Positions 57,730 through 64,000 of a DNA stretch of 64,000 nucleotides are shown here, one piece after another. Each line of letters begins with the position of its first letter. Position 1 is the first letter of the stretch. Below the pieces are notes generated by a model. The model did not search any database. It saw nothing but the letters and a program-made list of their open reading frames with translations, and was not told the DNA's origin. The stretch covers positions 56,279 through 120,278 of the forward strand of contig NZ_BDBM01000029.1 of NCBI RefSeq assembly GCF_001612985.1, in the 5' to 3' direction. The position numbers were made by a program, and so were the translations under genes. The DNA comes from Nocardia gamkensis NBRC 108242 (GTDB lineage: Bacteria; Actinomycetota; Actinomycetes; Mycobacteriales; Mycobacteriaceae).

Positions 57730-58866
57730 TCAATCCAGGGCGGCGAAGAACGCGCGGATGTCGGCGACGTGCGCGTCGGGGCGTTCCATCGCGATGAAGT
57801 GGTTGCCGGTGTTGCCCTCCGGCCAGTGCACGATGGTGTTGTCGCGTTCGGCGAGCCGCCGCATCAGCGCGGAACCGCCGCCGTAAGTGCCGGTCGGCAC
57901 CCGCTTCTGGCCTTTCGGCCAGACGAATCCCCCGTCGCCGAGGCCGTTGTACATCGGCCACGACGACGAGGCCGCGGTGTCGCTGAACCAGTACAGGCTG
58001 ATGCCGGTCAGCAGATGGTCGCGGCTGATCACGTCCTCCACCCGGTCGGCGAGCGGGGCGAACTCGGTGAACTTCTGCATCAGCCAGGCGAGCAGACCCA
58101 CCGGCGAATCGGTCCACGCGTGGGCGAAGGTCTGCGGGGCGGCGCGCAACAGGACGTGATGGTTCACGCCGCCGGTCATCCACTGCTGCATCCGGTCCCA
58201 CTCGGCGCGTTCCTCTGGCGTCATGGTGGGCACGTCCGCCTCGGTCGGCATCCCGATCCCACCGTCGAGGTGCACGCCGATCACCCGTTCCGGTGCGGCG
58301 ATGGCGAGTTCCGGCGTCACGTACGCGCCGAGGTCGCCGCCCTGTGCGCCGAAGCGCCGGTAGCCGAGCCGGTCCATCAGCGTCAGCCACATCCCGGCCA
58401 CCGTCGCCGGTGTCATGCCGGGTTCGCGCGGCCCTTCGGAGAAGCCGAAACCCGGAACCGAGGGCACCACCACATGGAACGCCTGCGCCGGATCGAGTCC
58501 GTGCGCCCGCGGGTCGGCGAGGGGGCCGATGGTCTCGGAGAATTCGACGAACGAGTTGGGCCAGCCGTGCGTGAGGATGAGTGGCGTCGCGTCCGGCTCC
58601 GGCGAGCGCACGTGCAGGAAGTGCACGTCGAGCCCGTCGATGCGCGTCTTGAACTGCGGGAACTCGTTCAGCGCCGCTTCTCGTGCGCGCCAGTCGAATC
58701 CGGTCCGCCAGTACTCGGCCAGCTCGCGCAGGTAGCCGACCGGCACGCCGCGATCCCAGCCGGAGCCGGGCAGCTGCGCTGTCCAGCGGGTGCGGGCGAG
58801 CCGGTCGTGCAGGTCGTCCACGTCGGCCTGCGGGATCTCGATGCGGAACGGGCGGATGTCGGTCAT
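57730..58866 (-). CDS. Epoxide hydrolase (EHN family)
   Basis: A 378-residue alpha/beta-hydrolase with the N-terminal EHN domain (FRIEIPQADVDDLHDRLARTRW) of microsomal-type epoxide hydrolases. The oxyanion motif is LTHGWPNSF, the nucleophilic aspartate is in AQGGDLGAYV, and the catalytic histidine in GNHFIAME. It would open epoxides to vicinal diols. The ATG at 58866 has AAGGAG about eight bases upstream. It is divergent from a WYL-domain regulator over a 97-base spacer with an AGGACC-based operator, so the regulator likely controls it. Confidence 0.93.
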   Translation of the reverse strand: MTDIRPFRIEIPQADVDDLHDRLARTRWTAQLPGSGWDRGVPVGYLRELAEYWRTGFDWRAREAALNEFPQFKTRIDGLDVHFLHVRSPEPDATPLILTHGWPNSFVEFSETIGPLADPRAHGLDPAQAFHVVVPSVPGFGFSEGPREPGMTPATVAGMWLTLMDRLGYRRFGAQGGDLGAYVTPELAIAAPERVIGVHLDGGIGMPTEADVPTMTPEERAEWDRMQQWMTGGVNHHVLLRAAPQTFAHAWTDSPVGLLAWLMQKFTEFAPLADRVEDVISRDHLLTGISLYWFSDTAASSSWPMYNGLGDGGFVWPKGQKRVPTGTYGGGSALMRRLAERDNTIVHWPEGNTGNHFIAMERPDAHVADIRAFFAALD

Positions 58867-58912
58867 TCGGTCGGCTCCTTGCCGGTCGGTCCTGCGGTAC
58901 GAGGACGACGTT

Positions 58913-58941
58913 AAGGACCATTTAGGACTGACCAGGTCCTA
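58913..58941. promoter_or_regulatory. Operator with AGGACC repeats between epoxide hydrolase and regulator
   Basis: AGGACC (58914-58919), AGGACT ten bases later (58924-58929) and the inverse AGGTCCT (58934-58940) are packed between TAACGT, a -10 for the hydrolase on the minus strand (58912-58907), and TAGATT, a -10 for the regulator on the plus strand (58940-58945). A protein bound here would affect both promoters. Confidence 0.6.
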
Positions 58942-58963
58942 GATTTCCGGCATCCTCGACGTC

Positions 58964-59950
58964 ATGAACGGCACACCCGCCCGGCTGCTTCGTCTGCTGT
59001 CGCTGCTCCAGACGCCGCGTGAATGGCCGGGCAGCGAATTGGCCGAACGTCTCGGCGTCACCGATCGCACGGTGCGCCGTGACATCGACCGGCTGCGTGA
59101 ACTCGGCTATCCGGTTACCGCGACGCTCGGCGCGACGGGCGGCTATCGCCTGGTGGCGGGCACGGCGATGCCTCCGCTGCTCGTGGAGGACGACGAGGCC
59201 GTCGCCATCGCGGTCGGGCTGCGCGCCGCCGCCGGGGCCGGGGTGGCCGGGATCGAGGAGGCGTCGGTGCGGGCGCTGGCCAAAGTGGAGCAGGTGCTGC
59301 CCGCGAAGTTGCGGCGCCGAGTGCGGGTCCTCGCCATCGCCCTGACCCCGCCCACCGGCGGCGGACCCGTCGCCGACCCCGACGTGCTCACCACACTCGC
59401 GGCGACCGTGACCAACCGGGAGCGGGTGCGTTTCACCTATCGCGACGAGGCGGGGGCGGAAACGAGGCGCAATGCCGAGCCGGTGGGCCTTGTTCCCGCC
59501 CGGCGGCGCTGGTATCTGGTCGGCTACGACCTCGACCGGGCCGGCTGGCGGGTGTACCGCGTCGACCGGATCGACCGTCCGCAGCCCACCGCCGCCCGGT
59601 TCACCCCGCGCCCGCTCCCCGCCGCCGATGCCGCCGCCTACGTCGCGGGCCGCCGCACCGACTGGGGTTCACCGACCTTCCGTCTTCGCCTCACCATCCA
59701 CGCTCCCGCCGACCTGGTCGCGGGACGGTTGGGCGAGAATCCCGGCGAGGTCGTCGCGATCGATGCCGACACCTGCCGGATCGATGCCCCGCGGGACGAC
59801 GCACCGGAATGGCTGGCCCACCGGCTGCTCGGGCTGGGAGCGGACTTCCAGGTGCACGAACCGCCGGAATTGATCGCACACCTGCGCGCCATCGCCGAAC
59901 GCGCCGGGCGCGCGATCGGCCCGAATCCGCCACCCCGTGCCGAGGCTTGA
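58964..59950 (+). CDS. YafY-type HTH/WYL transcriptional regulator
   Basis: A 328-residue DNA-binding protein. The N-terminal HTH_11 domain reads ELAERLGVTDRTVRRDIDRL with the typical ELGYPVTATLGATGGYRL wing. The WYL domain (about 140-210) contains RVRFTYRDEAG, VPARRRWYLVGYDLDR and WRVYRVDRI, the arginines and WYL residues that sense ligand or nucleic acid in the family. A WCX C-terminal extension follows. It is divergent from the epoxide hydrolase and likely represses or activates both genes through the repeats at 58913-58941. Confidence 0.92.
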   Translation: MNGTPARLLRLLSLLQTPREWPGSELAERLGVTDRTVRRDIDRLRELGYPVTATLGATGGYRLVAGTAMPPLLVEDDEAVAIAVGLRAAAGAGVAGIEEASVRALAKVEQVLPAKLRRRVRVLAIALTPPTGGGPVADPDVLTTLAATVTNRERVRFTYRDEAGAETRRNAEPVGLVPARRRWYLVGYDLDRAGWRVYRVDRIDRPQPTAARFTPRPLPAADAAAYVAGRRTDWGSPTFRLRLTIHAPADLVAGRLGENPGEVVAIDADTCRIDAPRDDAPEWLAHRLLGLGADFQVHEPPELIAHLRAIAERAGRAIGPNPPPRAEA

Positions 59951-59952
59951 AC

Positions 59953-59985
59953 ATCGAAGCGACCCGGCGACCGCGCCGCTTCGAT
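59953..59985. terminator. Hairpin after the WYL regulator
   Basis: ATCGAAGCG (59953-59961) pairs with CGCTTCGAT (59977-59985) three bases past the regulator stop. The 160 bases from here to the next stop at 60149 show no gene. Confidence 0.6.
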
Positions 59986-60148
59986 CCGGCGGTCCTGGCC
60001 TCCGTGGACGCCACCGGGAAGACCACCGACGCGAATCCGGCCCTCTACCGAGTCGGACCCGAATATGCCCGAGTCGAAGAGGATTTCGGTCGGCGCTCGT
60101 TCGGATCCGCTGAATGCGCCCGACCGCTCCCGCGGAATCGGCTCGAAC

Positions 60149-61069
60149 TCAGCGGGCGAGCTCGATGCGAAGGAGAGCGCCGGATTCGGTGGTGGCGATC
60201 AGTTGTTCCGGGTCGGCCGGAGTGGCGGCGACGGCGGTGAGCGGCTGCGTTTCGAGGACGGCGCAGGCCGCGCCGGTAGCGGGATCGACGCGAATCAATC
60301 GGCCGGTGAGGGTGGTGACGTAGAGGATGCCGGTCGGGTCGATCAGCAGGTCGTCGGCGAAATCCGGGAGACCGGGCAGCCGCGAGGACACATCGGTCAC
60401 GGTGCCGCGGGCCGCGGGGTCGTCGAGCGGGATGCGGACGATCCGGCCGAGCGGCCCGCCGTTGGCGGTGACATACAGCGCGCCGTCGTGCACGGCCGCC
60501 CCGTTGGCGGCCAGTCCCGCCAGCGGCGCGCCCCACGCGGTGTCGACGGACGCGTCGGGACGGATCTTGACCACGCCGGACACGGTCGCGACGTAGAGGT
60601 TGCCGCTCGGGTCGAAGGCCGCGCCGTTGGGCATCGTGTAGCCGGAGACGAAGATCTCCGGCTTCGGCACGGCCGCCGCCGGATCGAACCGGACCACGCC
60701 GCCCGGCCGGACGACGCTGACCGGCGCGTCACCGGAGACGACATACAGCAACCCGTCGGGACCGAGCCGGACAGCGCCGGGGTATTCCACCGGAACGGTC
60801 GCGGTCAGCCTGCCCGCGGCGTCGTAGCGCTGGACCTCGTTGCGATAGAGCCGCGATACCCACAGGTTGCCCTGCGCGTCGTAACCCAGATTCTCCGACC
60901 AGTCGAGCACCGGAACGGGCGCCGGAACGGCCGTGACCGCCACCGCGGGGTCGCACGCGGCGACCGGCGGCGCGGCGACCGCGACCGGCGCGAGTATCGC
61001 GGTGAGTGTCGACGTCGCGGCGGACAGAAGAAGAGCGCCTCGACGGCGGAGGATTCTCAACGCGGGCAC
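60149..61069 (-). CDS. Secreted SMP-30/gluconolactonase-like beta-propeller protein
   Basis: A 306-residue exported protein. The signal peptide has an RILRRRG basic region, a hydrophobic core (ALLLSAATSTLTAILAPVAV) and cleavage near AAPPVAA. The mature chain has repeated propeller strands such as NLGYDAQGNLWVSRLY, VRLGPDGLLYVVSGD, AAFDPSGNLYVATVSG and LLIDPTGILYVTTLTGRL, the NHL/SMP-30 pattern. It may be a lactonase or a carbohydrate or lipid binder. GTG at 61069 is favoured; TTG at 61060 has a GAGG site and would also keep the signal. The longer upstream frame overlaps the divergent hydrolase and is rejected. Confidence 0.82.
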   Translation of the reverse strand: MPALRILRRRGALLLSAATSTLTAILAPVAVAAPPVAACDPAVAVTAVPAPVPVLDWSENLGYDAQGNLWVSRLYRNEVQRYDAAGRLTATVPVEYPGAVRLGPDGLLYVVSGDAPVSVVRPGGVVRFDPAAAVPKPEIFVSGYTMPNGAAFDPSGNLYVATVSGVVKIRPDASVDTAWGAPLAGLAANGAAVHDGALYVTANGGPLGRIVRIPLDDPAARGTVTDVSSRLPGLPDFADDLLIDPTGILYVTTLTGRLIRVDPATGAACAVLETQPLTAVAATPADPEQLIATTESGALLRIELAR

Positions 61070-61168
61070 CTCGGGCTCGGGTAGGTGGGAGTCGCCGCGG
61101 ATCCTAACCGCTCTCGACGCCGAATCGTGCGGTCCCATCCGCGACACGATCTTTGGCACTATCGGTGA

Positions 61169-61885
61169 ATGCCATTCTTCGACGGCGCGCGCGGCCGGAT
61201 GCACTATCGGCGGTGGTCGACCGAGAACTCCTTGTGCACGGTGGTGCTGCTGCCCGGAATCGGCCAGCACAGCGGGCACTACCATCGCTTCGCGCGCGCC
61301 TTGCAACCCAGCGGGGCGCAGGTATGGGCGCTGGACACCGCCGGGCACGGGTTGAGCGAGGGCGATCCGGAACGGCCCGGCACGCTGGCCGAACTGGTGG
61401 CGGACGCGCTGCGGTTGGTAGAGCTGGCTCGCGCGGATCGGCCGCTGATCTTGATGGGCCATTCCCTTGGCGCGGTGACCGCGCTGGGCATGCTCGGCGC
61501 GGCGGTGCCGGATCCGGCCGATGCGACAACGCATTCGACGGTATTGGAACGGGACTACCCGCTGCGGCCCGCGCTGCCCACAGACGCTCTGGCGGGCCTG
61601 GTGCTGTCGGGCGTTCCTAAGCGCGCGCTGGGCGGTGGCGCGCCGGGCGCGCCGGGAACGCCACTGCCACGCGAACTTCCGGCGCTCGCCGTGCACGGTG
61701 TGGACGATCGGCGCGCGCCGATCGATGCGATCAGGGTCTGGACTAGCCGCCACGAATCGGTAGATTTACGGGAGTACATCGACGCAGGGCACGACCTGTT
61801 GCACGAGCCGGTGCACGCGCGGGTCACTGCCGACATCGCGGATTGGATGCAGGGTGTCGTCGTGGGGTTGGCACGACATCCGTGA
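61169..61885 (+). CDS. Alpha/beta hydrolase (lysophospholipase-like)
   Basis: A 238-residue serine hydrolase of the monoacylglycerol-lipase type. VVLLPGIGQHSGHYHRFA holds the oxyanion residues, ILMGHSLGAVTAL the nucleophile serine, AVHGVDDRRAP the acid and DAGHDLLHEP the histidine. The family hydrolyses lysophospholipids or monoacylglycerols. No signal peptide. CACTAT six bases before the ATG suggests leaderless expression. It precedes the ESX-associated genes by 34 bases, but those have their own ribosome binding site. Confidence 0.9.
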   Translation: MPFFDGARGRMHYRRWSTENSLCTVVLLPGIGQHSGHYHRFARALQPSGAQVWALDTAGHGLSEGDPERPGTLAELVADALRLVELARADRPLILMGHSLGAVTALGMLGAAVPDPADATTHSTVLERDYPLRPALPTDALAGLVLSGVPKRALGGGAPGAPGTPLPRELPALAVHGVDDRRAPIDAIRVWTSRHESVDLREYIDAGHDLLHEPVHARVTADIADWMQGVVVGLARHP

Positions 61886-61919
61886 ACCGCTCTTCGGACG
61901 AGGAAGGGGGACGGCGCAG

Positions 61920-62354
61920 ATGCCATCACAGGAGAACGGGTTCGGCGGGGAGCCGCCCGCGGAGGTCACCGCACCCGGTGTCGATATCGCCGCACTGAAC
62001 CGAGCGGTCGACGACGGCTCGCTGTGGATCGACGGACTCTTGGTCGCCGACGGCGCGCACGAACGCTGCGCGCGCCAGTACGAGCTGCTCGCCGACCGCG
62101 TCGAAGAGCAGATCCGCATCCTGAGCGCCGCCACCGGACTGCCGGGATTCGGCGGATTCGCCTCCGGCGACGCGCTGCGCGCCGGTTTCGAGCGCAAGGC
62201 CGACGGCGCGATCACGCGATTGACCGGATATGCCTCCGCCGCAAGGGATCTCGCCCAGACCTTCCGCGCCGCGGCCGCCACCTACCAGCAGGCCGACGAG
62301 GCGCTCGCGCAGGCGGTCGAACGGATCGACGTGACGGGAGCCGCGCATGCGTGA
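61920..62354 (+). CDS. ESX-associated helical protein
   Basis: A 144-residue predicted helical-hairpin protein: ALNRAVDDGSLWIDGLLVAD and HERCARQYELLADRVEEQIRIL form one side, FERKADGAITRLTGYASAAR and ATYQQADEALAQAVERI the other. This is the layout of WXG100-like and EspC-like type VII partners in actinobacteria, although no canonical WxG is present between the helices. It overlaps the next gene by eight bases and precedes an EspG-like gene, which supports a role as a secreted partner or chaperone. The ATG at 61920 follows AGGAAGGGGG. Confidence 0.72.
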   Translation: MPSQENGFGGEPPAEVTAPGVDIAALNRAVDDGSLWIDGLLVADGAHERCARQYELLADRVEEQIRILSAATGLPGFGGFASGDALRAGFERKADGAITRLTGYASAARDLAQTFRAAAATYQQADEALAQAVERIDVTGAAHA

Positions 62355-63654
62355 GATGCCGCGCGCAGGCGAGCGGGCCACCCACCGGCGCACCGACCCC
62401 GCGTACGCGCCGAACGTCGAGGTGTTCGACAACCTCACACACACCGAAATCCACGCCAAGGTGCAGCTGCTGGACCCGGCCGTGCTCTCGGGCGGTACGC
62501 AGGCATGGAGCGACGCGTCGGCGCACCTCGCCGACGCGGTCTTCCAGGCGCACACCGAGATTCGCGCGGCCATCGCCGATGGCTGGCGCGGTTCCGCGGC
62601 GAAGAGCGCGGACGCGGTGGTACGCGTGTTCGAACAGAGCGGCCAGGACTTGGCCGACGTGTTCGCGGTGGTCTCGCAGCGTCTCGGGCAAGCGAGCGAC
62701 GCGGCCGAAGCGCTGCGCGCCGCGGTGACCGAGCCGCCCACCGCGGCACCGGATCTCGCGGGGGCGCTGCTGGATCCGTCCCGGGCGACCAGCAATGTCG
62801 AAGGACAGAAGGCGAGTGAGCACGCCCGCCAGGACGTCGTGCGAGCGATGAACGACATCTACGCGGGTGTGTTCGTGCAGACCGGCACCGACGTGCCCGC
62901 GTACCCCGACGAAGCGGACCGGCCGACCGCCACGGCGCCCACCCCCGCACCGGCGAGCAAGCTCGTCGGGACCGCGCAGCCCTCCCCCGACGCGCAGCCG
63001 ATATCGCTGGGAACGCACACACAGGAACCGAACGGCGCAGCGGAGCGGAGCGTAGGCACGGCGCCCGCCGATCAGGCGCCCGCCGCGGAGACTCCGACCA
63101 CGTCCGCCGCCGCTGCCGCGCCCACCGCCGCCCCGATCACGGCCGAGACACCGGCGACGACCGCGCCCAGGGTCCCATCCGCCGCCACGGCGGCGCTCCC
63201 GACGGTGGCGGCGGCCGCATCCCTCCTGCGCACCGCGCCCGCCGCGACCGCGTCGGGACCGACCACCGCATCCGCCTCTGCGACGAGCGAGCCGATGACA
63301 ACACCCGCCGTACCGGGCGTGGGGAGCCAGGTACAGCCCGAGGAACAACGCAAGCGCGACGAGCGGCGCAAGAACAACGACAGCGGCGACGCGGCGGTCA
63401 CCGGCCTGAGCGCGGGCGCGATGGGCGGCCTGATGGGCGGTGCGGTGGCCGCGGTCGACACGCCGCGCACGGGTTCGAGCGTGGCCGCGAACGCTGTGTC
63501 CGCACGCTCGGCGCCGCTCGATGACGAGGACGACGAGTTCGATCTCGACGATCTCCCCACCTTCCTCGAGCCCTCCGACGACGGCGGCGAACTCATCGGA
63601 TCCCTCGATCCGACCACGCCGCCCGTGCTCGGTGAATGGTCCGAGTACGAGTGA
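62347..63654 (+). CDS. PPE/WXG-like ESX substrate with low-complexity tail
   Basis: A 435-residue protein. The N-terminal 170 residues form a helical region with HTEIHAKVQLLDPAVL, FQAHTEIRAAIADGWRGSAA, which contains a WxG turn, and VRVFEQSGQDLADVFAVVSQRL, like PPE or WXG-type type VII substrates. Residues about 185-335 are an Ala/Pro/Thr linker, and the C terminus has a basic KRDERRKNN patch, a glycine-rich GAMGGLMGGAV segment and an acidic end (LDDEDDEFDLDDL). Proteins of this design are secreted with an EspG chaperone, encoded next in GTGA overlap. Confidence 0.78.
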   Translation: MREMPRAGERATHRRTDPAYAPNVEVFDNLTHTEIHAKVQLLDPAVLSGGTQAWSDASAHLADAVFQAHTEIRAAIADGWRGSAAKSADAVVRVFEQSGQDLADVFAVVSQRLGQASDAAEALRAAVTEPPTAAPDLAGALLDPSRATSNVEGQKASEHARQDVVRAMNDIYAGVFVQTGTDVPAYPDEADRPTATAPTPAPASKLVGTAQPSPDAQPISLGTHTQEPNGAAERSVGTAPADQAPAAETPTTSAAAAAPTAAPITAETPATTAPRVPSAATAALPTVAAAASLLRTAPAATASGPTTASASATSEPMTTPAVPGVGSQVQPEEQRKRDERRKNNDSGDAAVTGLSAGAMGGLMGGAVAAVDTPRTGSSVAANAVSARSAPLDDEDDEFDLDDLPTFLEPSDDGGELIGSLDPTTPPVLGEWSEYE

Positions 63655-64000
63655 ACTGGACGCTGACCCCGGACCAGTTCGCGCTGGCCTGGTCACGCAC
63701 CGACGGTGATCGCATCCCGTATCCGCTGGCCGTGCGCCTGTCGGCCCGCGACAGCGGTGAGCGCGCCGCGCAGCTTCCGGCGCTCGATCACTGGTGCGCT
63801 CAGGTGCTGGATGCCGACCTGGAAGCGGCGCTGCGCATCCTCGCCCAGCCGGATCTGCGAGTGGAGGTGTTCGGTCAGCGTGACGCGGCGCCCGGCCCGT
63901 CCGCACGGGGAAACGGCGCCCCGCCGTCCGTCGTACCGGCGGAAAGCGAACCGGCGCGCCCGATCCGTATCCTCGGCGCCGCCGCCGGGAACATCGCGGT
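63651..64000 (+). CDS. EspG-family ESX secretion-associated protein (3' end outside window)
   Basis: The GTG at 63651 overlaps the preceding stop as GTGA. The visible 116 residues begin MNWTLTPDQFALAWSRTDGD, then RIPYPLAVRLSAR and LEAALRILAQPDLRVEVFGQ, the N-terminal layout of EspG chaperones, which bind PE-PPE or WXG-type substrates in the cytosol and deliver them to the ESX machinery. The frame is open to the window end. Core ESX genes (eccB-eccE, mycP) are presumably further downstream. Confidence 0.78.
   Translation, partial: MNWTLTPDQFALAWSRTDGDRIPYPLAVRLSARDSGERAAQLPALDHWCAQVLDADLEAALRILAQPDLRVEVFGQRDAAPGPSARGNGAPPSVVPAESEPARPIRILGAAAGNIA

Noticed and set aside
60149..61753. A 534-codon version of the beta-propeller protein
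   Set aside because: The extra N-terminal part is antisense to the alpha/beta hydrolase; the signal peptide beginning near 61069 gives a natural start.
1..64000. tRNA or rRNA genes, CRISPR arrays, IS elements, integrases, riboswitches
   Set aside because: Looked for by eye across the window; no cloverleaf sequence, regularly spaced repeat array, transposase or integrase frame, or known riboswitch core was recognised.

Overview
The window is high-GC actinobacterial chromosome, most likely Nocardia or a close mycolic-acid-containing relative. The evidence is coenzyme F420 genes (fbiA, fbiB), a WhiB2-type regulator, linker-unit genes for mycolyl-arabinogalactan-peptidoglycan (rmlD, wbbL, an LCP ligase), ESX-associated genes, and a gene order that closely follows the alkB-manA-manB-whiB2-fbiAB-rmlA2-wbbL-rmlD-LCP block of Mycobacterium. 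Most genes use ribosome binding sites, GTGA/ATGA overlaps are common, and at least eleven genes look leaderless. I saw no tRNA, rRNA, CRISPR array, IS element or prophage.

Layout. 1-12.6 kb: alkB (cut by the window edge) with an operator, a NUDIX-fbiB-fbiA operon, whiB2 with a LexA-like box, conserved small genes, and the mannose-phosphate block manB-SIS protein-manA, then a CDF transporter and an FAD oxidoreductase. 12.6-17 kb: a deletion scar joining two broken genes, then dctA with a CitA/DcuS-type two-component system. 17-24 kb: P450, TIGR03089 and LCP genes, divergent from rmlD-wbbL-mannose-1-phosphate guanylyltransferase. 24-27 kb: esterase, FmdB-like, SelT/W-like and YchJ-like genes.

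27-38 kb is the most unusual part. A Rad50/RloC-like ATPase with a CPxC hook, followed by a small protein with a HEPN-like R-x4-H motif, is divergent from a tightly overlapping operon of a SWIM zinc-finger protein, a MoxR AAA ATPase, a DUF5682 protein with two GxxH motifs, an arginine-rich 47-residue ORF and a VWA protein. This looks like a regulated NTP-dependent conflict or stress island. A 30-residue hydrophobic microprotein gene and a PAP2 gene follow.

38-48 kb: an ABC/FtsX-type exporter, an HMG-CoA-lyase-like and CoA-transferase pair joined by a 55-residue ATGA-tiled ORF, a TauD-type dioxygenase, and endonuclease IV. Three copies of a roughly 130-165 bp palindromic repeat lie between these genes. 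Their sequences differ but base-pairing is kept by compensatory changes; two copies flank tauD in inverted orientation. 48-52 kb: three tandem Ser/Thr kinase paralogues, the third truncated before its catalytic loop. 52-61 kb: GNAT, a small membrane protein, a lipoprotein, paired acyl-CoA dehydrogenases, a secreted protein, a VOC protein, and an epoxide hydrolase divergent from a WYL regulator. 61-64 kb: a hydrolase and the start of an ESX-associated cluster (WXG/PPE-like proteins and EspG), cut by the window end.
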